DNA from: Sphagnum compactum
Taxonomy: Eukaryota > Bryophyta > Sphagnopsida > Sphagnales
Direction of reading: 5' to 3'
NCBI GenBank assembly: GCA_965153455.1
Contig: OZ234499.1
Coordinates: 11,342,271-11,406,270, forward strand
DNA: 64,000 nt
The translations under genes and the position numbers were made by a program. Positions 24,987 through 37,829 of this stretch are shown here, one piece after another. How positions within the stretch are numbered: position 1 is the stretch's first letter; each line of letters starts with the position of its first letter. Below the pieces are notes generated by a model, which searched no databases, had not been told where the DNA came from, and saw nothing but the letters and a program-made list of their open reading frames with translations.

Positions 24987-25021
<35 letters not shown>

Positions 25022-25060
25022 TATATATATAAATTTATTTTATATATATATATATATAGA
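24980..25060. repeat. (AT)n palindrome, possible cruciform
   Basis: The arm 'aaaataaatttatatatata' (24980-25000) is mirrored by its reverse complement near 25022-25042 across an (AT)n core, followed by more (TA)n. Confidence 0.85.
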
Positions 25061-25543
25061 AAGCTGTGGAGGAAGGAAAGTGGATATTACCTGATTTTTT
25101 GCTTGTTTTCTAACTCTTGTTCTTTAATGGAGTTGTGGCTTGTGACGTTGTGACTTGTAACTTGTGTTTTTGTGTTATCTGTTTGCATAAATGCAGCTGC
25201 CTAAACTATTTGTCTTTTTGGAGTCATCCACCCATTCTCTACCTAGTCTGCAGGGCGGTTCCAATCTGATTCCTGTGCAGAAGTGGCGTACTACTTACTC
25301 ATATTGATGACTTACATGAGGACTAGTAAAGTAGCATTTTCGTGGAAACCATAAGATCTCAAAGGCATTTACTGCTGCATGTAGGGTGAGGAACAAATTC
25401 AATTCTTGAGACAAACTATTATTAGCAAAGCAATTATGGGCTTCTCCTTGTTATCAGATCTATTTTTGTAAAGAACTTAGGCTATAGTTTGTAATTTATA
25501 CACAGTGGACAAACAACGGAGTTGACCTGAGTCCAGAACCAGG

Positions 25544-25765
25544 CTTCAAATGTTCGCAAAAATGCAAATCCAAAATCAACAAGCAGCTCATCATTCATCT
25601 TCAAATGTTTGCAAAAATACAATCCCAAAATCAACAAGCAGCTCATCATTCATCTTCAAATGTTTGCAAAAAAATACAATCCAAAATCAACAAGCAGCTC
25701 ATCATTCATCTTCAAATGTTTGCAAAAATACAATCCAAATTAAACAAGCAGCTCCTCCATTCATG
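25544..25765. repeat. Tandem repeat, four copies of about 56 bp
   Basis: Copies start at 25544, 25600, 25655 and 25711, each beginning 'ttcaaatgtt' and containing 'tcaacaagcagctc'. There are no spacers, so this is a minisatellite and not a CRISPR. Small open frames through it are repeat artefacts. Confidence 0.9.
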
Positions 25766-28700
25766 TGAGACTCTAAACACCTGTGTTGGTACAGTACATA
25801 GGGTTTCAGCAGGTATACAAATGCACCTTGGCATGTAGAACCTAAACCAATTGGTATCATTTTATGAAAAGCTCTGAACATAAGTAGGTTTGATGTTTTA
25901 CCTTCACCAACATTACCATTACAAATACCCATACTCGGAGCTTTTCACTTATGCAATATTCTTATTCATATATCTTGTGTGATTTTATTTTTTTGGTGCT
26001 TCAAGTATGTAAATGTCAAGTCTAGTAAAGCTCTTCAAATTAGGGCTTTGTCTTAATAAATTGAATGACTAGAATTCCCCTCTATGTTTTTATCCGAACT
26101 TGTCTTTTGTCATATGGCTACTTTTTAATGGTCTTTACAAGTGTGTCACCATTCAATGTGAAATCAAAATGTTTATCCTTTGTATAAACATGATTACACT
26201 TGGTAATGTGCCTTCCTAATATGCTAGGAAAATCCAACAAAATCTGTATGGATCTAAAACTTCTCATTTAAATGCATGCACTCATGTTGAACATGGCCAT
26301 CCATCATATGCACACATAATAGTCCCAGTGTCACTCACACATTGGGTCAAGTTTGAGCCAAAACTTTATGCGCAATTCCTACACCAATGGGTAGGTAGTT
26401 TCTTCCTTATGGGTAGAACCGATAGACAAGCAAATTTTGATCAATGGTAATGATGAACGATGAATAATCAATTTGTGACTTAAAAGGAGCATTGAAAAGA
26501 AAAAATTAACTAAGTTCGCCCTAATCCAATGCATCACTATTAAGATTGATCATTAACTAAAGTGGGGAGCATAATGTTTTTCAATTAGGTGTTGTTTATT
26601 TGTTTTATTTTATGTGTGCACAATTGCTAACATCCATAAATGTTGAAGAAATGCACACTTGGTCTATTGTTTTGTGTGGTGCGTGTTTCTATGCTTATCA
26701 ACATTTTTATTTGCTCTTCATGACAAATTGGGCTGCTTAGATGACAATTGGCTTTAAGGATCTTGCTATGGTTGAAAGGATTTTGGAATGCTAAATTTAA
26801 AGAGCAAAAGGATGTTTATCAACAAAGAATAAGGGTCAAAAAACTAAATATACTAAACCATAAAAGGTGTATTTATTTTGGGAGTTTTGTTTTTTGTAAG
26901 CACATGTGAGATGACTATTCAAGGTGATCTATTTTGGATCTCCAATTTTTCACTACTGAAGATTTAGAGTTTTGTGATTAACATGTTTAAGACATGGGTT
27001 GATGGTTAACATGATGAAGAACATAGGAAATTTGTTTAACTAATTCAACATTGACATCTATAACTCAAGAGTGGTTGTGCTTGAATTCATATATTCAATT
27101 AAGGAAATTGGGAAATCAAAATTGGGGAAAGAAAAGTACATAAAAGTGAGTACTTTTATGGGAACTTTAAATTGAAAATTTTTGTTGAACTTTTGTCATA
27201 GCTTATCATAGAAGTATGGGTGTTATAGTTGGGAAAATGTAGGTTTGAATGGCAATTGTCACCTTATAAAAACTTTTAAATTGTCCTAGATCTTGAAGTG
27301 GGATTTAGGTTGGAGATAGACTTATGGGAATTATGAGTCATGATAAGGATTAAGGTAGCTCACAGGAGTAAGTCCATAGTGTTTTGATTCACCATAGCTT
27401 TTAGGATTAAATACAAAGTTGATCAATATTAAACAATGCAGTGATAATACATTCACAATTGCGTTACTCTTCAATTTGTTGATGGATTTATGGTGTTAGA
27501 AAAAAATTGTGTGTTCCATTGAGGACAAGTCTAACTAAGACTCGTAAGTTCCTCCTTTTTTGGTTACAAATCTACTTATCATCATTGGCTTTCTTATAAA
27601 AACCAATGCAATTTAAGATTTGTAGCTTTGAATGATATGAACAAAAAAAAAAGTGATTTTTTGCATTGAAAAATAAGGTAATGAAGTATTACTAGCTAAA
27701 AGAAAAATGAGCATTGAAAGCCAATAGCTTTCAATTTGAAATTTTTTTTTCCTTTTCAATTTTGTGATGTTATTAAAGTGGTGATCACGCATAAGATGAA
27801 TTTGCCAAATATGGCTATTAATAAAATATGAGAATAAGAATTTTTAAATTTTTAAAAATATTTTTGGCTCCTATTAGAAGTTAGTATAGAACATGGAAAA
27901 ACAAATTAATTACTTTAGCATTTGGCAACTAGAAAACTCAAAATAAACATTTTTTTTCCATTTTGAAAAACAATTGTCAAAAAAAGAATGCTAATATGAA
28001 AGCTCCACATGACTTTCATCATATTGGACAAAGATTGTAACCAACCAATCAAAGACGATTGTTACCAGTTCCTTTGAAGATCATAAAGTGAAAGCAAATT
28101 ATAATGGCTCACTTTTCGAGCCACAATTGCAACTTTTACGAATTGCTTTGTGTTTAAATGCTTATGGTGAATAATTTAATCTTAAATACATTAAATGATG
28201 ACTCAATCTAAACTAACACTTGATTATGAAGGCATTTTCACAATTTTTTTTGAAAATAATGCATTCATTGTCTATATTGGACTGTTGAAGCTCAAAATAT
28301 GGATTGGTCAATCGATTGGATTGTTAAGAAATTCAAGAATTCATATTGAATTTCACTCCAAATTGTTTATAGAGACTAAACATGGGTTCAAGAAATGAAA
28401 TCATAAAGTAAGTGTGAAATCTTTTTTTGTGAAACCTTAACCAAATGGTAGTTATGAACTTTTGAAAAGTCATAATTGGACCTTATTCTCAAAAGTCCTT
28501 TTGCAATGAATTTTTTGGTGTTTGTCAAAATTTCTATGCCAAATGGGTACATAATTGAAATATCTAAATGGGCTTTTATTCGTATGAATTTTAAGGTTTT
28601 TCTTTCAAGATTTCCAAAATGATTTCATCATACTAACTAACAACAACATTTTTCAATATGGGTTTTGACCTAGTTTTAAAAGGTTTCAAAAGTGAATGAA

Positions 28701-31700
28701 ATTGTAGTAGTTAAAGATTACAATAAATGAAAATTTTAAATTTTAAATCATATCCATATGGATAATTTTTAAACACATGTTAAGGATTTTTGTGACTTCT
28801 GTATACTCAAAAAATGTAATTCGTTGAAAAAATGTGGGGATATATATATATATATATATATATATTCCCATTTTTTTGGTTAATTTATGCCTTTTTGTGG
28901 CACAAAATATTGCCATGTTGTAGGATCTTTGATGCCCCACAATTATCTTTTTTTAATTTTTAATTTTTTAGCAAGAGTAGGATTCCATCACAAATCTTAG
29001 AAAATATTGCAAAATCATGAGTTTTCTAAGTTTTAGAGTCTATATATAGTATATGTTCCACTTTGGACAAATGAAATAAATCCCAATAATGGTGTTGAAA
29101 ACTTTTTAGGAATGTTAGGTTTTAAGTAAAAAATGAATACAATTTAGCAACTTAAAATGAAGATTTAAGTTGAACATTTCATGTTCAATTTTATGTTCTT
29201 ATGTTAATTGTAACAAACTAATCACCTTTTAATATTTTTCTTTGTAAAAAACATTTTACATAAATGTTTTTGGGACATTCTACCATACATTTGGTAAACA
29301 CTAATATCCCAACATTGTGTTTAGTCTAAAATATATTCTTTAACATGTTTTTTTGCAAATACAAAATATGTTTTGTAACAACTACAAGAATTGGATCAAA
29401 ATTCAACCAAAACTCCATTATAACACAAAGATCTATAGAATTTTGGCTTTGCAGTAAATTTGAAACAAATTTAATTATTCATATTCAATGGTAAATTTTT
29501 TAATGGAAAACGAAATAGAAACAACACATATCAAAGTAACATTATTTTTCATAAAATACGATCTCTAATCTTTCTTAAGCTTTTCTCTTTCTAAACTCTA
29601 AAAAACTAATATGATAATCCTCCTATCATCCTCATAATGCATCCTAGATCTACTCAATTCTCCCACCATAAACCAATTTGAATTAAACTTCATAAGTCCT
29701 AATCTACACAGTCATCTTTATCCACCCTGCCACTCACTGAAACTACTTTTGTCCAGCTTGTCCAATAGGGACAACATAAGTTATGTTTAATGCCTCCGTT
29801 TAGTCTATCCAACAAAGACAATACAATTGTACATTTAACATTACCTGTCGTGTACTTTGCATTCCATTGTCAAAATCATGTGCATGCAAAACTATACTGA
29901 AAAAACAACTACATATTGAGGTGAATGGGACTTTAGATATTTATGTTTTAGAATATTTCCAATGGTATTTTTTTTTAAATTACATAATGTTTAATTACCT
30001 CTTGCATTTTGTCTCAAAAATTCAAAACTTTTTGAAATTCTCAATTCCCAAAATGGAAGTTCATCCCAAGAATGTTTCCTTTTCACTTCTTCAATGTTTT
30101 AAACCCCTTTCTTCCTTCTTTTTGTTCTTGGCCCATTTTGTGTTTGCCTTGCGCTAACCTTGGTCATGATTCGAAGGCTAGGGTTGCAAAACAAAATAGT
30201 AGCGCCAACATAACCTTCACTTAAGCCCTTTCAAAACCTTGGACTTGATCTTATATTTGTTGGAACAAGTTCATTCATGTTATTATGTTTTATGAAAATG
30301 TTTGAATTTTATAAGTTATTGGGTTTCATTATAAGTTGAACTTTAGATGTTAACATTTATTATGATTGCCTATTAGATTTTTAAATCAAGAATTTCATTG
30401 TGGAGATGTCATTTGATGATATGAACAAATGATTACATATCTTCCATGATACACCTTCTATCCCATCATAGCAATTAATGCAAATAAGTTGTTTGTTTTT
30501 CATGATGTTAGTAGTGTCCACAAATCTAAAGTCTTTGCAAAAGAATTGGAGGAAAGAGGATGGCAACCAATCATCAAAACTTAACTATATTCACATGGGC
30601 TTCCAAAATGTGGCTAGTTGTTAACAAAACCTTAGTTATGGATATTCACTAGCAAGCCTAAATGTTTAATCATCTTAGAATTATTTAATTAGTTTGTGTT
30701 TTCTTTCACATCTTATGTTCTTTTAAAAGGTTTCATGCCACTTATTATGTTATTAATTTATATTGATTTTTACAAATACAATGATAGTTATCTTGTTGAT
30801 TTTTTTTTTATGTTTTTAATATGCTTCAAATTGAGGTGTGAATTCATGTTGTTATGAACAATACCATATATTATACCTCCAAATATGTATCAAATCATAT
30901 ATTTGGATAAAGAATGAAGCATTCACCCAAATGAGGGTGAGAACATTTGGGAATCAATAGGAAGCACCTTCAAGACTCCCAAGTTGCATTTTCACTTTGA
31001 AAAGTAAGGATGATTAATCTTAAATTTTTGGGGCAAGGTTTGAAAAGGTGAATCCAAATCAAATCAAATGATCCTTAGTTCATTAATAAGGTCCTAAAAA
31101 TCAATACAACAAAGTGAACCAAATTTCCCGAACAAAGTTTTGGGAAAGTTATGTTCATTAGAAGAGTTCAAACACAATTTGCCAAAATAGAATTCAACCA
31201 CTTAAACGTTGATTTGGAGAGGCAAATGAAGTCCAATTGGGGAGTTTCACGTAATTTAAAGATTTCTTAATGAAAGTAACAAAATGGTATATTCACATGT
31301 TTGATTTGGTTACTATTCTTGGGGATTAAATGGGCCTTGAAAGTTGCAAAACACCAAAATATTTTGATTTCAAAAGAAAACTTTGGGAGTTTCAAGAACT
31401 TTGCCATCCCATGAAGCATGCAAAGTATAATATAAAGGGAATAATGTTTCTTATAATAGTTTGAACCATGGTGTGCTCATGTGAGTTTGTGATCATGTTT
31501 AGAGAAAATTACATTACTCACCATCTTTGTTTGTTTGTGTAGAACTAAGGTGATTGAAAAGTGCATGTGATGTGTTTGTCAAAACTCATGGGTTGAATTA
31601 TATACATCTTAAATTTGTTTTGGAATTGACTTTGGAAACACTATTTTAATAGCTGAAACAAGATTAGAGGACTATATTTCGGAGTGAACATTTTATGCAT

Positions 31701-33050
31701 TGAAGAACATTTAATGAATATGTCTATGAATGGTTTTTCAATACTTTAATGTGGCTGATTTATTTTTTTGGTACTTAGAATTTTGAAGCTAAAGTAAGGG
31801 GTGATCTAAGAGTGTACACATAAATGAAGTTCTTGGAGTTATATTAAGGTTAAACTTGTGTACTTTGAATTTTTTTGTTCTTTCGAGGAAGGAGGAAAAA
31901 AAGGACAATAACAGGCAAGCTAAAAAAATAGTGGCTGAATTGTGCATTTCGGAATATCAATGTTGAAATTTTGTACTTTAGGATTTTTTGTGGTTGAAGT
32001 AAAAACATGGGGATGGTTTTTTATGGATATGGGATGTATCTAAAATTGATGTTGTTAAATTGTGTTATTTTGGTGTTATTGTTGTGTACGTTGCTTAATT
32101 AATCAAACGAACCTGGTGAAAAGTAAAACAAAAGGAAGGATTTGATTTAGGTTTGTAAAATATTTGTTGAAATTATTTTGCCAATGTTGGGAAGAATTCA
32201 AAAGTAATTATTGAAACTACATGCATTTCAAAGGATAATATTCAAATTCAAATAAAAACAAAGGCAAACTTGTATAAAATTTTTATCAAACAATCAACAA
32301 TTAGTTAAGTAATTAGTTAAATCTTCATAAGATGACAAGACTTATCCAATCCTAATAGTGAAAATGTTTGTAGTGACAATATTTTAGCTATCATTCAAAA
32401 AGATTAATAAGAAAACGCCATCAATCACATGTGGGTTAATTGTATTTTTTAAAAATTCAACTCAACTTATGTATCACATTGAAATCAAATTATTTTCTAA
32501 AAGAAACCATCTATTGATTATGTAGTAACAATTGATTTATTTATTAAATACTACAAAGTTTGACAATCCACAAAGAAAATATCAAATTATTCTTTCATTA
32601 ATTTATTCACAACATATATAATTGTTAATGTTTCATTTTTGTGGTTGTATGGTTTCTTATTATGCATTGGTCATTAATTAATTTGCATAGTATATGTGTC
32701 AATCAATAATATTGTTTAAATATTGATTCAACATAACTCCAAGGCCCTAATTTTAGGTCTTAATATTTACATGTAAATTTTCCTATATCCAATTTGGAAT
32801 GAGAACATTCAATAAACATGTTATGGACATTTTCATCCATTCCAATGTTTTGGCATAAGCTTATACTAGCAGGAAAAAAAAAATTCTTGATTGGAAATTT
32901 TAGTTAAAAAAGACCCGATTAAATAACAAAAGAAAAAATCCCACGTCATTTTGGACAAGTCAATTTGAACTATAATGATAAATAGGTAATTTGATTGGGT
33001 GGTCATTTTTTTATTGGTAAAATTAAAATATTTTATTTTCAAAATAAAAC
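25766..33050. other. Long AT-rich spacer without recognised genes
   Basis: Very AT-rich, dense in stops, with short poly-A and poly-T tracts and a (TA)n run at about 28841-28864. No open frame resembles a known family and no RNA gene was found. It probably consists of old, unrecognisable transposon DNA. Confidence 0.5.
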
Positions 33051-33084
33051 TGGAATGATAAGTAGGTCTTAAATATGTGTAGGT

Positions 33085-33220
33085 AGGTACTTGTGGTAGC
33101 TTAGCTACCCATCCTAACATAGCCCCGTAGACCCATGAACATAGGTTGTAAGTATTAGGAATTGAACCTCTCATCTTCATGATGATAGACCATGTCCTTA
33201 CCAATGTACTACAACTTCAT
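33085..33220 (-). mobile_element. tRNA-derived SINE-like unit
   Basis: On the minus strand an A-box-like TAGTACATTGG (33211-33201) and a perfect B-box GGTTCAATTCC (33168-33158) are spaced as in a tRNA gene. The sequence between is degenerate and does not fold as a normal tRNA, and a non-tRNA body follows towards 33085. This fits a SINE head. Ends and target duplications were not defined. Confidence 0.45.
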
Positions 33221-33339
33221 AAGTTGTGAACTTTTGTCAATTTTTTAATTTGACATTTAACAATATTGTATATTGTAAACTTAATTTTTGTCAATTAAAT
33301 ATGTAGTTTAATAAGTAGGAATTGTATCAGCCATTGAAC

Positions 33340-33545
33340 TACCTACCAATTTAACCCATTATGGTACCTACATACGTACCTACCTACTAAGTACCTAGAT
33401 AGTAGGTAAGTAGGTACACCTACCTAGGCACCTATTTGCTAAGTAGTTACTTACTAAATAACTAATTACCTACTTAAGTACATACATTTTCACCTACCTA
33501 CTAATATTTAGGTTAATAGCTATGATGGTACCTAGGTACATAAGA
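33340..33545. repeat. Low-complexity TACC/GGTA-rich tract
   Basis: Many interspersed TACCTACC, TAGGTA and TAAGTAGG words in both orientations make a semi-palindromic simple-sequence region. A related patch sits at 33079-33092. Confidence 0.65.
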
Positions 33546-35700
33546 TGTCATTTTTGTTTGTCCAACTTGAATAAATGTTTAATTTGATTAGAAAACCAAT
33601 GGCCATCTTGATCAATGATGTTCAACTTGACTAGAAGTCCCATTTGAAAGGTAGTCAAATGGGTCATCATTAATCAAATTGATTGGTTAAAAACTACAAC
33701 CACCATTCCTATGGTGGACTTCTAATCAAAATGGACATTTCATGAATAAAAAAAGACCAATTAATCAACTTGAATAGCTTGAAAAACCATGCTTTTAAAA
33801 TAATGATTATAAATCCATTATGATCCTTTTGATTTTTTCATGGAAAGGAATTTTTGATTGAAATTTTTTGTAGTTTGTTATTAAAAAACTTATAGTTGCC
33901 CAATATATCACATGTTTTATATTAATATTTGTTAAGAAATTATGAATTTTTCAAAAATGTGCAATTATCTGTTTTGTTTCAAGAAATAATCTTAATTTCA
34001 AATCATACAAAGATGTGCTAATTACTTTAAACTTTAATTTTTAGTATCATAAGCTACAATGTCATGTAAAACTTTGTTTAATATGTCATGTGGTAAAGGA
34101 TTGTTGAAATTCTAAGAATTTGAAACATACTTTGAATTTATAAAAATTCGAAATTCCCCAAATTTTAATAGTGAATGTTTTTTGAGTGTCAATAGTAGGT
34201 TACCATCATTTCAATTTTTTTCATCAAACTTTTAATATTAAAAGAGTCTTTACCTTAATCCTTTGCAAAATTGATTATTTCTTACATAGATGTTGTTCAA
34301 GTTCAAAAGTTTTTTATTAAAATCAAAACCAAAACCAACAATTAAATTAAATTAAATTTGAATTCCTCAACATTCATATTAGTCATTTAACACAACTTGG
34401 AATGATTACCATAACTTTAAAATGTCAAAACAAAAACACATTATTATAATTTGTAATTTCAATGATTCTTGACATAGTTTTTGCCTCTTACTAATGTGTT
34501 TTGATACCTTTGTTGTTTTTTTTCTAGCTATCATCAAGAAGAAGTGGAATTTTTGCTAGTTAGTTTTTTGGTTCATCCTTAGAATCAATTTCTATTGATT
34601 GTGAGTTAAGTCATGGTGACTTGGCAAATTGCAATCCATTTATGTATTACAATTGAACTGTGATCCTAATGGGTTGAATGTGTGCAAATTGAATCAAAGA
34701 TTTTTTTGAGATTTAATGTTTTGATGTTGAACTCCCCCTTTGGTGCCAAATCTAGATTAATATGTCTTTCAAAGCAAGCTAGATGACATTATGATGTTTG
34801 ATAAAAAAATTGAATGAATATTTTGCCAAAGAAATAACACTTTGCAATTTTTGCACAAATGTTATTAATCAATCTTACAACTCTAGTTCTATTGGAACAT
34901 AGAAAACTAAATGATAGAAACGCACTCTTAACACAAAATTGTCAACTTCATTTGTTAACTTATAATATTTGATTGGAAATGGTTCCCCTTGAAACAATCA
35001 ACCTTTTTGAATTGTGTGAAGACGATTAGGTGATTACAATCTTTAAACAACTTAGACCTTTAGGGATGATTGGTCAATCCAAGAAATGGAGATAAAATTT
35101 CCATGAAAGAAAAATCACATGGAATGCATCAAGATTATTCACATGTGTCAAAAATGAAATTCCCATTGTGAATTCATATATGACTTTATCAATTTGCAAC
35201 AAGAAATCTTCTTTTAAGCAAAGGAATGTGTTATTCCATATTCCATACTCAAGATATCAAAAAGGAACATGTGTTAATTCCATAAGCAATTTGCTCATGT
35301 TGGGCATTACGAGGTTTATTTTTACAAATTGATTGAAGAAAATGAAATTTTTAGAAAACTAAATGTGAAAAACCAATGATTTTGAAAGGTGAAAACACAA
35401 TATAGTGAAAAGAAAATGTTGTCACAAATATTACTTGCAAAACTATGTGTGTTTAAACTTCTAGCAAGCTAGTGTTAAAAGGGTTTTTTAATAAATTGTA
35501 CTCGTAATTCAATACCCAATGAATAAAATTATCAAAATAAAATAACATTTTTATTGATATTAATAAAATAAAAATAAAAATATTCATAACAATATATTGC
35601 AAAGTGCAAATATATTTCAAAATCCATTCAAACAATTGTCAAACTTGATTAAATGCTTATCATATATATATTGCATATGAGTTAATTGAACCATTTCAAT
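33546..35700. other. AT-rich spacer, nothing recognised
   Basis: No coding similarity, RNA gene or clear repeat was seen. Codon-free AT-rich sequence similar to the preceding spacer. Confidence 0.5.
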
Positions 35701-35714
35701 TCCATATGAAAAAT

Positions 35715-36660
35715 GACCAAACACTTTCAACAAAGTCTCTTGGGAACTTGTAGTTGATGCCATGGAAAGACTATGAATGGCAAAGAAATTGATGGACATG
35801 TGGTTAGACTTATGTTTCAAGGGGTAGAATTTGGCATCTACCTCAATGGCAGAATTTGGCCACCTTTCCAAATTATGAGAAGAGTGAGGCAAGGGTGTTT
35901 AGTCCAAGGGCACTAAACATCAAGAGGCTCAAGAGTTTGGGCCCACATAGCCAAAGCATGCAAGCTTATGGCTAAGTTTCTAAGACCTAACCCACCTAGA
36001 CTCACTGATGCCATTAAAGAAGGTAAACGTTTGGTGGTCAATTGGCTTTCATAGGAGCGAGTTTGATGTGTCAGTGGTTGATGCTGAAAGACTACACCTG
36101 GAGGAGATATGAATGGTGAGGGACCTCTGGGCTCCTCAAGCAAAACACATCAAAAGATGGATAGATGTGAAGGCCGCATACCATGAGCTGGAAGAAGATT
36201 TACAACGTGTTTGGGATAGATTGATTGGAAAACTGCATGAATGTTGGAAGTTGAAGCTGTGCTTTCCCACGCAATAGTGATAGTTCGTTGATGACCAATG
36301 GGCGATGGCAGAAAGTTCACAAACCCTTTGTTAAAAAATGCCCAAGTAGAGCACCCTTTCTTCTCTTTCATGGGGTGATGGAGTCATTGAACTTCAACCT
36401 TGAGCAGTGGATTTGGTCAGATGGTGCACTGTGGATGGAGTACACTATGAAGAAAGGAAAGAAAATACTTAATAGCAGAGACTAACTATCATGCAAAATC
36501 TTAGAAAAGTGGCCCAATGTTTTGCCCCTGACCTTTTAACTTAAAATGGAGTGAAGTTTGGAGGAAGAATAGGGCCAGGAAGGACACTGGTTTCCTCTCG
36601 GCTGTATATCACAAAGCCACAGTTGTCAACAATTGGAGAGCCTAGGTGTGTACAATGTGC
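35715..36660 (+). mobile_element. LINE (non-LTR retrotransposon) relic, reverse transcriptase fragment
   Basis: Plus-strand fragments in broken frames resemble plant LINE ORF2. NKVSWELVVDAMERL lies near 35728-35780, VVRLMFQGVEFGIYLNGRIW near 35800-35850, and the RT word RRVRQGC near 35878-35899. The RT core with the YADD site that should follow is missing. Later pieces include WAHIAKACKLMAKFLRP near 35938-35990, RDLWAPQAKHIKRW near 36120-36161 and WRKNRARKDTGF near 36560-36595. Stops and an internal deletion show it is dead. Confidence 0.65.
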
Positions 36661-37829
36661 CCTCCATACTGGGTAATGGATATGTGATACAAGTTTAATC
36701 ACTAGAATAGGAAAATTTTCAAAAGTAGAACATACCTTCCAGTCACCTGTGTCGATTGAAAGTCAAATGAAGAAATCATCCAAATCAGAAGAGACCTTGT
36801 CACTCAGCATCTCCTTTCATGGGGAGGTGGCCTGTGTTTCAATTTGGTAAATGCAGCAGCGTAAAATAATTTCATATTGTTTGTACCCACACAAGGTTTC
36901 TGCTATTTGCCCATCAACCCCAAGTCAGTAGCGTTTATCATCAATCACAGTGGTCAAGGCTATGCATGATGGTACCATCAAACTAGGCCACCTGATACTT
37001 ATGGTGATCACACTTCCATCAGCCTCACCCAAAACTGAGGCTTGTAGTCACTTATCTCTTATGATTTCTTCAACCCAAAAACTAGGATCTGAGAACCGAT
37101 CTCTTGTCCAATTGTTGCCCTCTCACTAATTGATGCAAACCCACTTCCTCAGCATTTCTCCAAGAGCAGCATTCCTGCCCAACAGTAGTTCCACAAGGAT
37201 ACTAGAAGCGGACAAATTTCCAGCACAATTCTTGTACAAGGTGATGACAGTATAATACTTGTGGAATGGAGATCTAAAGCTTTTTTATTATTGAAATTTC
37301 TAGCCAGAAAACACCAACAGTAGGAACTGTTTTACCTCAAATGGCAGTGTGTTGTACATAAGTGTGCAAAGATCCACTGCTGTGAAACATATACACACTG
37401 ACAAAACCACATCATGAAACAATGGTCTTCCAGAGAAGTGCTCAGACTTCTGTTTATCCAAACTACATGCTTACACCAATAGATTACTATTTTTTTGGCT
37501 ATTGGCCTGTAAATATGGGGTGTGGGAAGGAGCCACCACAGTTTGCACAGTTTTCCACCCCTAAATTTCTTGCCCTTATTTTGATTTCCATAGGTACTAA
37601 TTGGAATCATGTTTGTACCATGAAAATATGAACCAATGGTTACCATGTGAAGAAACTGCCCTACCTACTATTAATCATCTTCCCAACAATCTTCTCGCAG
37701 AACCATTGCAACCTTTTCCTAAGACCACAACTGGTACAGCAATCCAAAAGAGAAAATACACCATGAGGGTGGTCTTTAGAGGGCAAGGCCTCATGTGGTC
37801 ACCTCAACAAATTTACCCTTTTCACACCA
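36661..37829. other. Spacer downstream of NME7
   Basis: Possible further LINE debris and the NME7 3'UTR. No gene was recognised; several open frames of 60-105 codons show no family signature. Confidence 0.4.

Noticed and set aside
25544-25765. Regular repeats resembling a CRISPR array
   Set aside because: Copies are adjacent with no unique spacers and the DNA is eukaryotic; it is a minisatellite.
35913-36143. 76-codon minus-strand open frame
   Set aside because: Antisense to recognisable LINE fragments on the plus strand.
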